Below are positions 1 through 11,738 of a DNA stretch of 64,000 nt, in pieces. Both the position numbers and the translations under genes were made by a program. The notes below the pieces were generated by a model, which did no database searches, was not told the origin of the DNA, and was given only the letters and a program-made list of their open reading frames with translations. Source of the stretch: Psoroptes ovis (lineage: Eukaryota; Arthropoda; Arachnida; Sarcoptiformes; Psoroptidae); assembly GCA_002943765.1 (NCBI GenBank), contig PQWQ01000002.1, positions 2,604,001-2,668,000 of the forward strand, given 5' to 3'. Each line of letters begins with the position of its first letter. Within the stretch, counting starts at the first letter, position 1.

Positions 1-474
1 ATAAACTTAATGTCAATAAGGTATGAATTGATATTTGATTTTTGAAATAACAAAAAAAATGAAATGAAACAAAAAAAAAAAAAAAAAATCATTACTTAGG
101 TATGGTTAACATCAGCTATTCTAGGACAACATCCAATAAATGAACAAATGTCTCGACAATTGATTAATATTTTGAATATCAAGCTATCTGATAAGGAAAT
201 GAATGACCTTATTAAAACATTAGGGCGAATACCTAACAATCGCGGCCTTCATTATCCTTCCATGACAACTCGTGACCCAACTGTTCGCCGATTCAATGAA
301 TTGTTGGATATTTATGGTGACGCATTCAAAGAATTGATACGAGAAGAATTTGGAGATGGTATAATGTCTGCGATTGATTGCACAATTAATTTTGATAAGA
401 AAATCATTGAAAAAGGAGAAGAACGAGTCGTGATAACAATTGATGGCAAATATTTGCAATATAAAAATGAATAA
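1..474 (+). CDS. Cyanate hydratase (cyanase), 3' part
   Basis: Cyanase converts cyanate plus bicarbonate to ammonia and CO2. Two exons are visible: 1-20 (cut by the window edge) and 100-474, joined in phase 0 over a 79-nt GT-AG intron. The joined reading gives LNVNKVWLTSAILGQHP, which matches the end of the cyanase helical domain. Counting from the ATG at 148, the catalytic trio is present: Arg48 and Glu51 in TVRRFNELLD and Ser74 in GDGIMSAID, equivalent to E. coli Arg96, Glu99 and Ser122 with identical spacing. The C-terminus VVITIDGKYLQYK is typical of the family. The ATG at 148 is internal; the true start lies upstream of the window. Cyanase in spider mites is a known horizontally acquired gene. 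The intron argues this is a resident eukaryotic gene, not contamination. It ends 31 bp from the convergent SMYD5 gene. Confidence 0.93.
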
Positions 475-505
475 ATGAAAACTTGTAAAATTATTCATAT
501 TTGTT

Positions 506-1765
506 TTAATCACAATTCATTGCATCGTCATCAGGATCTGATTGTAATTCATCATCATCATCATCGGCATCATCTTCATCACTAGTAACATCAGGATCAT
601 TGATTTGTTGTTGACATTTTTGACAATTGCATGTGAAAAGATAATTTTCTTGAAGATATTTATTGCGACTATGGCGACTACGATCACGCCAACATTCATC
701 CAAATAACAAATAGTTATCTCTTCACCGGGATTGATTGTTTCTAATGCTCTTAAAGATAATATGAAATTATTGTGAGGAAAACATACTTCGCTGTTTGGT
801 TTACAACTGTGATTAATGCAACTTTGTAATTCATAAAGACCAGATCCCTCTGAATTTAAAAAGAACCCTGATACATTTTCCATTTTATCGAATAAATCAT
901 CAATCAATTGATTAATTTGACGTAATTCTTCTGGATTATTAGCCAATAATTGTTCACAATTTTTAGCCCAAGTACTGAATGCACTTGTACCGATGCCTTG
1001 TCCGTTTTTACCGATTATTGCAAATAATGAATTGAAACCATTTTCAGTCAATAATGATTTAAATGTTTCATCATTGCCAAACATTTCGATGAAAATATTT
1101 CTTAGAATAATGATTTGTTCATGAAATTTATCACCACATAATTTATGAACAAATTTTTCAGATTCTTCTGCAACTGTATTGCTTGAAAATTGTTGTAATT
1201 TTTGTAGAAATGATGGATCCAATTTAATAAGCGCGAAAATTTTCACTAATAACATTATGCTTGCTGTTTCAGGCGGATAATGTATCGATCTCCATAGATC
1301 ACATAATTTATTTAAATTCATCGCTAATTTTTGATCGTTTGCTGGGCAAATAATTTTGTGATATTTATCAAATGCATTTTGACGACATTCGATTGAACAA
1401 TAATGTTCACCACAATTCAAACAATCAACATGTTTCGATTTATTTGTTTGACAACATTGTTCAATATATGGTAATTTTATCGATTCTTTTGACAATCTTG
1501 ATACATTTTCTTCAGCCGTTTCTAATGGTGTCAAACAATATTGACAAGCATTATATTTACATTCAATATTCCATAAAAATTGTGATGATACTAATGGCAA
1601 TTCATCGAATATTGTTTCATTCATATAAATTATTTCATTGGCTATCAAACATCGACCCTGACAAATGCAAAAAAAACATCAATAAACAATAAATTAAATG
1701 AATGTGAAAATGAACAATACCTTGATTGGATCGTTATTTATTGAAAATTTTACAGTATTTGTCAT
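506..1765 (-). CDS. SMYD5: SMYD5-like SET/MYND protein lysine methyltransferase
   Basis: Predicted protein of 398 aa (human SMYD5 is 418). Exons, minus strand: 1721-1765 and 506-1657, with a 63-nt intron joined in phase 0. The first exon supplies MTNTVKFSINNDPIK, which leads into the split SET start GRCLIANEIIY. A MYND-like Cys/His zinc module lies at about residues 48-118 (CLNCGEHYCSIECRQ visible), inserted into the SET domain as in all SMYD proteins. The SET core shows NHSCKPN and GEEITICYLD, followed by the post-SET cysteines CNCQKC. The C-terminal tail is strongly acidic (Asp/Glu runs), a hallmark of SMYD5 rather than SMYD1-4. Family members methylate histone and ribosomal-protein lysines. 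The gene is convergent with cyanase and divergent from the DHRSX-like gene. Confidence 0.9.
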
Positions 1766-2351
1766 CGTTTATCACACAATATTTAAACACCTGAATCATG
1801 AATATGCTGTGACATGTGCTAAAATATGAAAAAAAAACAAGCGTGTAAATTGCTTGGAAAAAAAAATCAAAATAGACTTGATCAACACATGCGCAATATT
1901 GATTGAAATTCAAAAAAATTTTTGCATATAAAATTCATTTCATTTTGGAAAACAATTTTTCCATTTTACAAAAAAACATTTTAATCTACCCTACATTTGA
2001 TTTTTATTTCGTTTAATTTTTTCTAAAGTTTTTATTGTGATGATTAATTCAGGAAATCGTAATTACTGTTATCATTTAGAGGTGTTCCAATTATAAATTA
2101 TTTCCGTTTGGGAAAAAACATTTATCATTCAAATCAAATTATTTTGAATTCATTTCAAAATACATTTTTGATTCATTTTTCCGAGATTTTTTGAAAAAAA
2201 AAAGTTGAACCTGAATACCGCCGTTTTTCCTATCATAAATATTTTATTAATAAATTAATTCTCATTATTGTGATCAAGTGATTTGATCGTTGTTTACAAC
2301 AATAATATTTGTTATTATTGTTGAAAACAGATTGAATTATTGATTGAAAAA
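1766..2351. promoter_or_regulatory. Shared divergent promoter region, SMYD5 / DHRSX-like
   Basis: This 586-bp AT-rich stretch separates the start codons of two genes transcribed in opposite directions, so it should hold both promoters. An ACATGCGCAA motif near 1888-1897 (NRF-1-like TGCGC core) is the only GC-rich motif seen. No ORF or structured RNA was recognised. Confidence 0.5.
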
Positions 2352-3625
2352 ATGAATATTATTGCACCAATTTTATCAGTATTAACCATATTGGCAAATT
2401 TAAATGTTGAAAGTTTTGAAATTGTTCTCAGTAAGTAATTTTTCATTTTTTTCGCAATTTTAATTCAATATTATTCAATATTTTACTTTATTTTTTAAAA
2501 TGTCCAAGACCCATTATTCGTAACGGCTAATCGTCTTCAATTTTTAGCCGTTGTTTTGCCATATCTTATACGAGAGAGACAACGTAAAACATCACCATAT
2601 CAACATAATATACGATTATTGAGTGAAAATGATCCAGATATTCGTGGTAATCTTGAAGGTAAAGTTGCAATTATAACTGGTGGTAGTCGTGGATTAGGTG
2701 TCGAAGTGGTTAGAACATTTTTGCGTAAAGGAGCTCATGTTATAACGACGTCATCATCGGGCGATCCACAAAAGATTGAATCACGTTATGAAAAAATAAC
2801 CAAAGGTATACCTGAAGGGAAATGGAGTTTACAAATCTGGAAACTTGATTTAATGTCAATGAATTCGGTGATTAAATTTGTTGACCGTTTCAAAAGTCAA
2901 AATAATACAAATTTGAATTATTTTATTGGCAATGCTGGTGTCATGTTTCCGCCATTCAAATTGTCTGAAGATGGTTTTGAGTCACAATTTTCAATTAATT
3001 ACCTTGGCCATGTATTGCTATCATATCATTTATTGCCATATTTATATCGCACAGCAAAAAATCAACGTGATCAATCACGTCTAGTATTGACAACATCTTG
3101 TTTACATCATATACCGACACGTATACGTTTCAACGATTTACAATCGCTGCAAGTTTATTCACCACATTATGCTTATGGTCTTTCTAAATTATCAATTTTA
3201 ATGTTCATTTATTCATTAAATCGTACATTAAGCTATAAACCAGATTGGAAAGATCATGTTAAAGTGTTTGCGGTACATCCTGGTCTAGTTGATACTGATC
3301 TATTGAATTCTATTGAAATAATGAAACAATATCCAACAATAGCAAGTCAATTAACATTTAGGGTATGTCACAACGATTCTAAAATTTAGTACTTGGCATC
3401 ATTTTATTTTTTTCTATTCAGGATACGAAAGCCGGTGCTGAAACAATTATTTATGCTGCATTATCAAGTCAATTAAATAACAAAGGTGGTGAATATTTTG
3501 AAGATAGCGTGGCGCGTAGTTCTAGTACATTGTCATATAATTTATATGCACAAGATCAAATGTGGAAAGTGACAAAGAATTTACTACAAAAATGGACCGA
3601 TGGTCATTGGTTTGAAGATATCTAG
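2352..3625 (+). CDS. DHRSX-like short-chain dehydrogenase/reductase
   Basis: A 365-aa protein from three exons: 2352-2430, 2548-3362 and 3422-3625, all frame-consistent. The first exon encodes a hydrophobic N-terminus (MNIIAPILSVLTILANL), a likely signal anchor. The Rossmann motif TGGSRGLG binds NAD(P)H. GNAGVM replaces the usual NNAG. The catalytic set is Ser in TTSCLHH and Tyr/Lys in YGLSK. Family-specific blocks INYLGHVLLSYHLLPYL, NDLQSLQVYSPHYAYGLSKL and HPGLVDTDL resemble vertebrate DHRSX (polyprenol/dolichol pathway) more than RDH or WWOX, but a related retinol-dehydrogenase-like role cannot be excluded. A poly(A) signal AATAAA follows at 3923-3928. Confidence 0.85.
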
Positions 3626-5674
3626 CATATTTAACATCGGATCGAAAATATTACATAACCTATGATTGATATTTGATTTCAAAAAACAATTAGACGAATA
3701 CTTAAACTAATAGGACAGATATAAATATTTAAATTGACATGAAAAATAGAACAAACAAATATATTTCCATAATTGGCTATTAGTGATGTTATTTGGAAAT
3801 TTTTGAAATTTTAAAATATATATCATTAGCAAGAACATGTTTTTACATGAATTTACCATTTACAAACCAAAAATTTCTATACATTTTTTTTATTATTGGT
3901 TACAAAAAAATTGTTTTCCTTCAATAAAATAAATATTCTAGGAACATTTATTTAGTTTCATAAAATCTATATACAAGATGTTCTTGAGTTGATAATTGGG
4001 ACCCAATTTCATTCCAAAATACCAAGCTATATATACAAGGAAAAAATGATGATTATATATCTAGGTTAGTGTTATATGGATTGGTTCCAGAAATCGTACT
4101 TTTTACTAATATGATACTATCGACCGAAAAATATGGTTTGTTTGTCGTCTAAAGTGAAGAGAAAGAAGACCTTCAAGTGTGTTTGTATGTTCACAATACG
4201 CTTGTGAGTTATGATTGTAAATGTAATGATGTATTTAAATCACATTAGATGAGTCACATTCACGAAAGGGTCTTTTATTTTTTCTTTTGTGTTTGTTTGT
4301 TTGAAAATAGAAATCAATCATTATTTGCTGTCTATTTTCGATTCATTCATTGAGGATTTATATCATTTCAATTTTTAGAGAAAAAAAATAAAAATAAAAT
4401 CATTAGTAAATGTCTTCCAAAAACAAAAATTTTTCATAATTGAATTGTTGTGCATCAATGTTTGATGATATTCTGAACGAAATTTCTGCAACAAAAATAA
4501 AGAAATAAATCTTTATCAAATCTTCAAATTAATTAAACAACAAATCAAATCAAACCCGGTGGCCGTCGTCCTCGTTGGATAATCAGTAAACAAGGTAAGT
4601 TTTTTCAATTAAACAATTTAAATAACAAAAATTAATACAATCATAAGATAATGAAGTGTAATCGATAAAGTAAACAATAAAACGGAATTTTAAAGCTCGA
4701 ATAAGTCAAACATATCTTTGTTAAATATTTGTCACACGAAGACATTATACTCTTGAATTTAATCATGAATTGATTTTTTTCGGGTGACAATCGAGATATA
4801 AATAAACCAAAAATCATTTTTTTAGTTCAGAAATCGCATGCGTTACAAGTCTTGCAGCGCCAGTTAAGTGTTTTTTCTATTGAATTTATTCATAAAAATA
4901 TTGAAATTCATACAATTGCAATGGCAATTTTTGTTTTGCTTTTTTTGGTGGCCGTCATTTATTCATTCATACATTCATTTAGCATTTGTATTATTTACAA
5001 TTGCATTTGCTTGTTACGCCATTGAGATTTTTGTTTTTTTATGCTTTTGCAATTCAAAAAACAGAAAACACTACTAAAAATAACAATAATATTAACAATT
5101 GTGCTGATCATAAGTGCATTGTAATGGTGGTGGTGGTTGTTGTTGTTTTTGTTGTGCTGGTGATGGTGAAAACATAGAGGCGGTTGTGACTCGCTTCAAT
5201 TTTATCGCAATTTCATTATTTATTCTGTTCTGTTTATTTTTATTTTATTTAACGAGATTAAATCTTTTTAAATCTATTTAATATTCATTATCAATTATCA
5301 ATTAATTCGTATTTATTAAATAAGAATTATTTGAATTGATATCGAAAGTATGTATTGATTTGGTTTTGATCAGTTTTGATTAAATCTATCTTTAATTCCA
5401 TTCATACGATTTTCATTGATTAATCATCAATAACATATGAATATAAATCAATCATTCATTCATTTATTTGTTTTCAGTTTCCGTTGAATGAATTCATATT
5501 TAATTGTTTTATTCCACTTGTTTATTTCTTGTCAAAAACAGATCTCTCATAGATTTAATACTAATTATTTTTTGATTGAAAATTTTTAAATAATTGGCTA
5601 CGAAAACAACAAAACAGTATCAATAATAATTTATTGGTTGATTTCAATATTTTTACATTTGTCACTGGTGACAG
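3626..5674 (+). other. Intergenic region with 3' UTR and probable dynamin 5' UTR exon
   Basis: After the DHRSX-like 3' UTR the sequence is AT-rich and non-coding. The GC-richer stretch GGCCGTCGTCCTCG at 4561 ends in a strong donor (CAAG/GTAAGT, intron from 4595). It pairs well with the acceptor GACAG ending at 5674, 24 nt before the dynamin ATG. I infer a non-coding first exon ending at 4594 and an intron of about 1.08 kb. Short open frames at 4868-5177 are low-complexity Phe/Val runs without support. Confidence 0.5.
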
Positions 5675-5698
5675 GACAAAAATAAAGACCAAAAGACC

Positions 5699-8600
5699 AT
5701 GGAAGGTCTTATTCCGATTGTCAATAAATTGCAAGATGCATTCGCTGCATTAGGTATGTAATTGTTTTGATTTAATTATAATTAACGATAATCACAATTT
5801 GAATCATATTTTGAATGTAGGCGTTTCAATGTCATTGGATTTGCCACAGATTGCTGTCATTGGTGGACAATCTGCTGGTAAATCATCTGTATTAGAAAAT
5901 TTTGTTGGAAGAGATTTTCTTCCACGTGGTTCGGGTATTGTTACACGTAGGCCACTTGTATTACAATTGATTCATTCTAATATGGGTATGTCGTTTATTA
6001 TTTTCAAAAAAACACTTGATTAAATAAATTTATTTCTTTTAATTGAAGAATATGGTGAATTTTTACATTGTCGTGGCAAAAAATTCACAAACTTTGATGA
6101 AATACGAAAAGAAATTGAAGATGAAACTGATCGAACAACTGGATCAAATAAAGGCATATCGCCTGTACCTATAAATCTCCGTGTTTATTCACCTCATGTA
6201 TTGAATTTAACTTTGATTGATTTGCCCGGTTAGTCAAAAATTGATAAATTTTGCATTCAGTTTTCTGAAAATTATTCATCACTTATTTAGGTATGACAAA
6301 AGTACCAGTTGGAGATCAACCACCCGATATTGAGCAACAAATTCGTGAAATGCTTTTGACTTATATACGTCGAGAGAATTGTTTGATTTTAGCAGTAACT
6401 AGTGCGAATCAAGATTTGGCTACATCTGATGCATTAAAATTGGCAAAAGAAGTCGATCCAGAGGGCTTAAGAACGATCGGCGTCATTACTAAACTTGATC
6501 TTATGGACGAAGGCACAGATGCAAGAGATATTCTCGAGAATAAATTATTGCCACTTCGCCGTGGTTATATTGGCGTTGTAAATCGATCGCAACGAGATAT
6601 TGAAGGAAGAAAAGATATTAAATCAGCTTTAGATGCTGAAAGAAAATTTTTCCTCTCTCATCCATCTTATCGTCACATGGCAGATCGCATGGGCACTCCA
6701 TATCTTCAACGGGTGCTTAATCAACAATTGACAAATCACATTCGTGATACACTGCCAGCGTTGAGAGATAAACTTCAAAAACAAATGTTACAATTAGAAA
6801 AAGAAGTGGAAGAATATAAAAATTTTCGTCCAGATGACCCCACTAGAAAAACAAAAGCTATGCTTCAAATGATACAACAATTACAAACAGATTTTGAACG
6901 AAGTATTGAAGGATCCGGTTCAGCTGCAATCAATACTTCTGAATTATCCGGTGGTGCTCGTATCAAATGTATTTTTCATGAACGTTTCCCATTTGAAATC
7001 GTCAAACTGGAAACTGAATTCGATGAAAAAGAACTTCGACGTGAGATTTCGTTTGCCATTCGTAATATTCATGGTATTCGTGTCGGTCTGTTCACGCCAG
7101 ACATGGCCTTTGAGGCGATTGTCAAACGTCGCATTGGTCAACTTCGTGAGCCATCAATCAAATGTGTGGATCTAGTGATTGCCGAAATGGGTAATGTTGT
7201 TCGACGCTGTACACAAAAAATGGTCCGTTATCCAAGACTACAAGAAGAGACTGAACGCATTATAATGTCACATGTACGTGAACGTGAACAAAAAACCAAA
7301 GACCAAATATTGATGTTATGCGATGTCGAATTGGCATATATGAATACTAATCATGAAGATTTCATTGGTTTTTCCAATGCTCAACAATCAGCTGATACTT
7401 CACAAAAACGTAAATTGGGAAATCAGGTAAAATATTAATTATTTTATTATTTACATGTTTCCTTTCATTTTCATAACATTGTTAATTGTTCTTTGAATTA
7501 TGTAAAACTACATCTTTTACTTCCCATTCACAAAAAAATGCTGCGTCTATCATACAATTTTTTTCAAAGACTGGGGTAAGAATGGTGTTGTTTTTTCCGT
7601 AGTCTATTTCTCACATAATATTTCATAGATGTTGACATTGATAGAATTATATTTAGCATTTGACAATTAATAATTATAAATAATTTTTTTTCAAACTCCA
7701 GGTTATTCGTAAAGGATACATGAATATACATAATTTAGGTATTATGAAAGGCGGTTCTCGTGATTATTGGTTTGTATTGACCAGTGAATCATTGTCATGG
7801 TATAAAGATGAAGAAGAAAAAGATAAAAAATATATGCTTCCACTAGATGGTCTTAAAATAAAAGTAAGTAATTCGAATATTTATTTTTTACCATTGTATA
7901 ATGTTTTTAAATTTTACAATTAAATCAATTCATTTGAATACTTATCTAACAGGACTTAGAATCTGGTTTCATGTCGAAAAGACACACGTTTGCTTTGTTT
8001 AATCCTGATCAAAGAAATGTATACAAAGATTACAAACAATTAGAATTATCATGTGAATCACAAGAAGATGTTGATTCATGGAAAGCATCATTCCTTCGTG
8101 CTGGTGTCTATCCTGAACGTAGTAGAGATGCAAATGCAGCCAACGGTGAAGAAGGTTCGGACGCCGATATATCTAGTTTTGATCCACAATTAGAACGACA
8201 AGTGGAAACAATCAGAAATTTGGTCGATTCATATATGAAAATTGTTACAAAAACATATCGGTATTTATTTTTTGTGAAAATTATTTATTTCCTTATTTAT
8301 TTTAATATTTATTTATGTAAATTTAGGGATCTCGTTCCTAAGATTATTATGCATCTTATGATCAATGAATCGAAGGATTTTATCTACTCAGAGCTATTAG
8401 CTCAACTTTATCAAGCTGGCGATCAGGTGAGAATAATTAATATTAATTGTCAAGTCTCCATAAACTTATTTTTGTTATGCAGTCAACAATGATGGAAGAA
8501 TCGCCTGAAGAAGAACGTAAACGTGAAGAAATGTTGCGAATGTATCATGCTTGCAAACAAGCATTACAAATAATTGGCGATGTTTCAATGCAAACAAGCT

Positions 8601-10441
8601 ATCAACCAGCACCACCTCCAATCAAAGATGATTGGTCTTGGCGAAACATGGCACCATCACCGACTCCGATGAGTAATAATATAACGAAAGCACCACCACC
8701 TGTATCAAATCCTGCACCAATGAATCGACCACCACCGCCAAGTTCGAACCCGAGTCGTGGTGCACCGCCACCACCAGGTCGTCCTGCCCCAAATGTTCCG
8801 GGCAGAGGTGCTGCACCACCGCCTGTTCGTGCAGGAGGATTACCGCCTCCATTGATACCAACGTAAGTCACCCTTTTTTTCACTTTTAAATCTGTCTCTC
8901 TTAATTTTTTCTTGATATTGAATCGAATGACTTATGCTTTAATTTTCATTAATTAATCATTCATAAAACAAAATTAATTATGTGCTTTAATTATTTTATG
9001 TCTTTGTCTAATTTTATTTTTCCATAACAAATGAATTGTCCAAAATTATATTAAATTTTTCATCATCAACGCTACAACTGATGTGCTTAATTTTTGACAC
9101 TGCTGCTGCCAATCAAATGTCATACAACTATACAATTTTGTTTTTCGAAATGTAAATATTTTAACCGAATTTAATTGACTGAATGCTTTTAATTAATTAA
9201 TTAATTATTTTCATATTAATTATAATAATGACAAATGACACAAATAACACTACGATAATTGCTTATAATCCAATGAAAAATATCAGTCGAGGAGGAGGAA
9301 TGCCTAATTTACCGCCACGTATCCAACAAGGTATTCAGCAAGGTATTACACAGGCTGTTACTGATTCAGTGCTCGATGCTTTTGGATTCGGTTCACACAA
9401 ATAAAACGTCTAAAAATCAATTACAAATACACATTCATACGTACAAATTTGACAAATACATTTTAAACAGTATTACATATTACAAAACAATATTAATCTA
9501 TGATAATAATTGTTGTCTAATGTTGTCGCTGTTATTGCTAATGATGATATAATGTTGAAAAATTATATAAAATGAATACACACTTGATATCGATAAACAA
9601 ATATTCACACATATAATTATATTATAATCATAATTATTATATCATTCAGAATAATTGTTTAAGAACAAATACATAACAATAATTACATTTGGTCGTGTTT
9701 GTAAGTGTGTTTGTGTGTGTGTGTTAAAAACAAAATCAAATTACATAGCATAATTATACTGAATAATTAATTCTTTCAATCATTCATGCATTTTTCAAAA
9801 AAGGCTTAAGATAAAGATGATCTAAATACGAGAAAAAAATATTTATTTCAAAATTTAGATATTATAAATTATGTCGACATGTTTCTTTTTTTTCAAACAA
9901 CACAACATATAGAGACATTCATATACAGATCCAGTGATTATGATGATACGATTACCAATTTCGGTTGAAAAAAAAATCTTAGAGGATTAATTAATCAGTG
10001 ATTATTTGAAATTATTATTATAATTATAACAATTATTATCATTACAATTCATTAATAATTGATCTTGATATTCTTAAAATATTTATTATATATTTTTTGC
10101 TTCAATCATAATCAAATTAATTAATGTTTTCTTTCTCTTTATCTCTATTCATTGCTTTTTCTGCTTTACAAGTAAAAAAAAAAATTTAATCGATTTTAAT
10201 TTGAATAAATATATTTGATTTAATGTTATTATTATTATTGATTTTTTTTACGAAAAAAAATCTCATTCAAAATAGAAGAGTTAGTCCGATTGTCAATAAT
10301 TTCATAAATCAAGTTACGCAAAATCAACAAGTACAGAACCAAATGTTTAAAATGGCAACGAATACACAAATACAAAGTCAATTGACATCGGCAGCGTTTG
10401 CTACATTGGAAAAACCATCATTACCACCAAGACCAAGATAA
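5699..10441 (+). CDS. shi: Dynamin (shibire-type) GTPase
   Basis: Large GTPase that constricts and cuts necks of endocytic vesicles. Coding exons: 5699-5753, 5821-5985, 6049-6228, 6291-7426, 7702-7863, 7953-8260, 8327-8426, 8483-8862, then either 9287-9404 (867 aa) or 10276-10441 (883 aa). All junctions keep frame. Domain order: GTPase domain with P-loop GGQSAGKSS (Lys39), switch RGSGIVTRRP, DLPG and TKLD; middle domain; PH domain (GYMNIHNLGIMKGGSRDYW) within exons 5-6; GED beginning LERQVETIRNLVDSYM; proline-rich tail from about residue 760. Similarity to animal dynamins is near-continuous. Intron positions are well defined; the first coding intron uses a standard GTATGT donor. The first ATG fits the family N-terminus (MEGLIPIVNKLQDAF). 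Confidence 0.97.
7570..7575 (+). other. Candidate 6-nt in-frame microexon in dynamin
   Basis: Within the intron between exons 4 and 5, ACTGGG is flanked by a pyrimidine-rich acceptor (TTTTTTTCAAAG) and a strong donor (GTAAGAA). Inclusion would add Thr-Gly between ...GNQ and VIRKGY, just before the PH domain. Vertebrate dynamins carry a variable short insert near this point. This is a prediction only. Confidence 0.35.
9287..9404 (+). other. Dynamin alternative last coding exon A
   Basis: Follows acceptor AATATCAG and completes the split Thr codon from exon 8. It encodes a glycine-rich start, then PNLPPRIQQGIQQGITQ and ends DAFGFGSHK with a stop. It contains one PPR motif and a predicted amphipathic tail. 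Either this exon or 10276-10441 can follow exon 8 in frame. Confidence 0.7.
9705..9724. repeat. (GT)n microsatellite
   Basis: GT-rich dinucleotide run in the intron or 3' UTR between the two alternative dynamin ends. Confidence 0.8.
10276..10441 (+). other. Dynamin alternative last coding exon B
   Basis: Follows acceptor CAAAATAG and completes the same split Thr codon. It encodes a Gln/Asn-rich segment and ends EKPSLPPRPR, a classical SH3-ligand motif, then TAA. Exons A and B are therefore probably alternative 3' ends with different SH3-binding capacity. Confidence 0.65.
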
Positions 10442-11738
10442 GATTGTGATGAATTCGATATTTATTGCGAAGCAATACAAATCATTAACGATTCTGAAAT
10501 ATTAAAAATTCTGGTGTGTTTCCGTTGTTGAATGTATTCAAATTGCAAAACTGGTCAAAATTTTCAAATGTAATTATTGAAACATTCCTTTTAAACAAAT
10601 TTACTCTATTAAATTATTATTATACTGAATTTAAAATGAATATTATTCAATTTAAAAATAATGATAATAACGATTCTATCCATATTAATATTAACCGATG
10701 ATGTTTGAATGAATTTTTGATTGATTGATTGATTATTGCGATGTTATTATCATTTTTTTTTCTTATTCTTTTTTCATTTAAAATTTTTATTTATGTAAAT
10801 ATCTTTTTCTCATATAATGATTTATTATTAATAATTCATAATTTCAAATTGATAAATTGATTAATAATTATGTTAAATAATAAATAAAATATAAAACAGT
10901 TCAATTTTAGTTCCAATACAATCTTGTATCTAATATACCATAACTTTGGTTATGGTTTTAAAACTTGAAACCATAAACAAAATTAACCTGTGCTCTGCTC
11001 AAGCATTTTCACCTATTATTCTATTATATGATGATATGAATAATAATTTAAATAAAGCAAAATGAACCCGATCACTTAATTTCAAAATGAAAATGAAAAT
11101 TTTATTTTTATTTATTTTATTTCATTTTTTTATTTTCGTTTATTTTTAATGGAAAAAAAATTTCATCATAAAATTGGAAACACTTTGAAGTAAAATTTGT
11201 AAAAATTGCAGAATTTGTAAAATATGTAATTTGAAAAAAATTTTAAATTTTTAAGAAAAAAAAATGACAAGAAAATTTGAAAAATCTTAAAGAATTATTA
11301 AAAAAAAGACTATGTACATCAATTTTGTTGTACAAAACAAACTTGCGCACCGAATGGTGTGCGGGCACACATACGAACACACACACAAACATGCATATGA
11401 TTGAATTTTGACAATTAAATTTTTTGAATTGTGTGTTTTCATTTATTTTGATTTGTTTATTTATGTTTAAAATCTTGATATGGTAAAATATGAAAAAAAT
11501 GATTGATTTATTAATTAAAATTGATTAGTGATTGATCAATGATGTAGATGATGATGATGATGCAAATAATGTCGATGATGAATGTGATTATGACAATGAT
11601 ACTGATAATGATGAAAATATGATGATAATTTGCTGAGGATAATATTATCAATGAATGTTCAATGAAAATTTATTTCAAAAATTAAAAAAAAAATTTGGCT
11701 GATATTCATTTCTTCAATATTTTATTCCAAAATCTGCT
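10442..11738. other. Intergenic, AT-rich
   Basis: Holds the presumed 3' UTR of dynamin isoform B and the 3' flank of the convergent secreted-protein gene. GAT-rich repeats lie at about 11540-11640. No coding potential or structured RNA was seen. Confidence 0.6.

Noticed and set aside
1372..1692. 106-codon plus-strand frame opposite SMYD5
   Set aside because: Shadow of the MYND region of the real minus-strand gene.
4868..5177. Two short overlapping frames upstream of dynamin
   Set aside because: Low-complexity Phe and Val runs inside the inferred 5' UTR intron.
7427..7701. Idea that the dynamin intron hides a full missing exon
   Set aside because: Exon 4 and exon 5 join in frame and match homologues directly; only a 6-nt microexon remains plausible.
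8602..8883. Minus-strand Gly-rich frame across the dynamin proline-rich exon
   Set aside because: Antisense shadow of CCA/CCG codons in the proline-rich domain.
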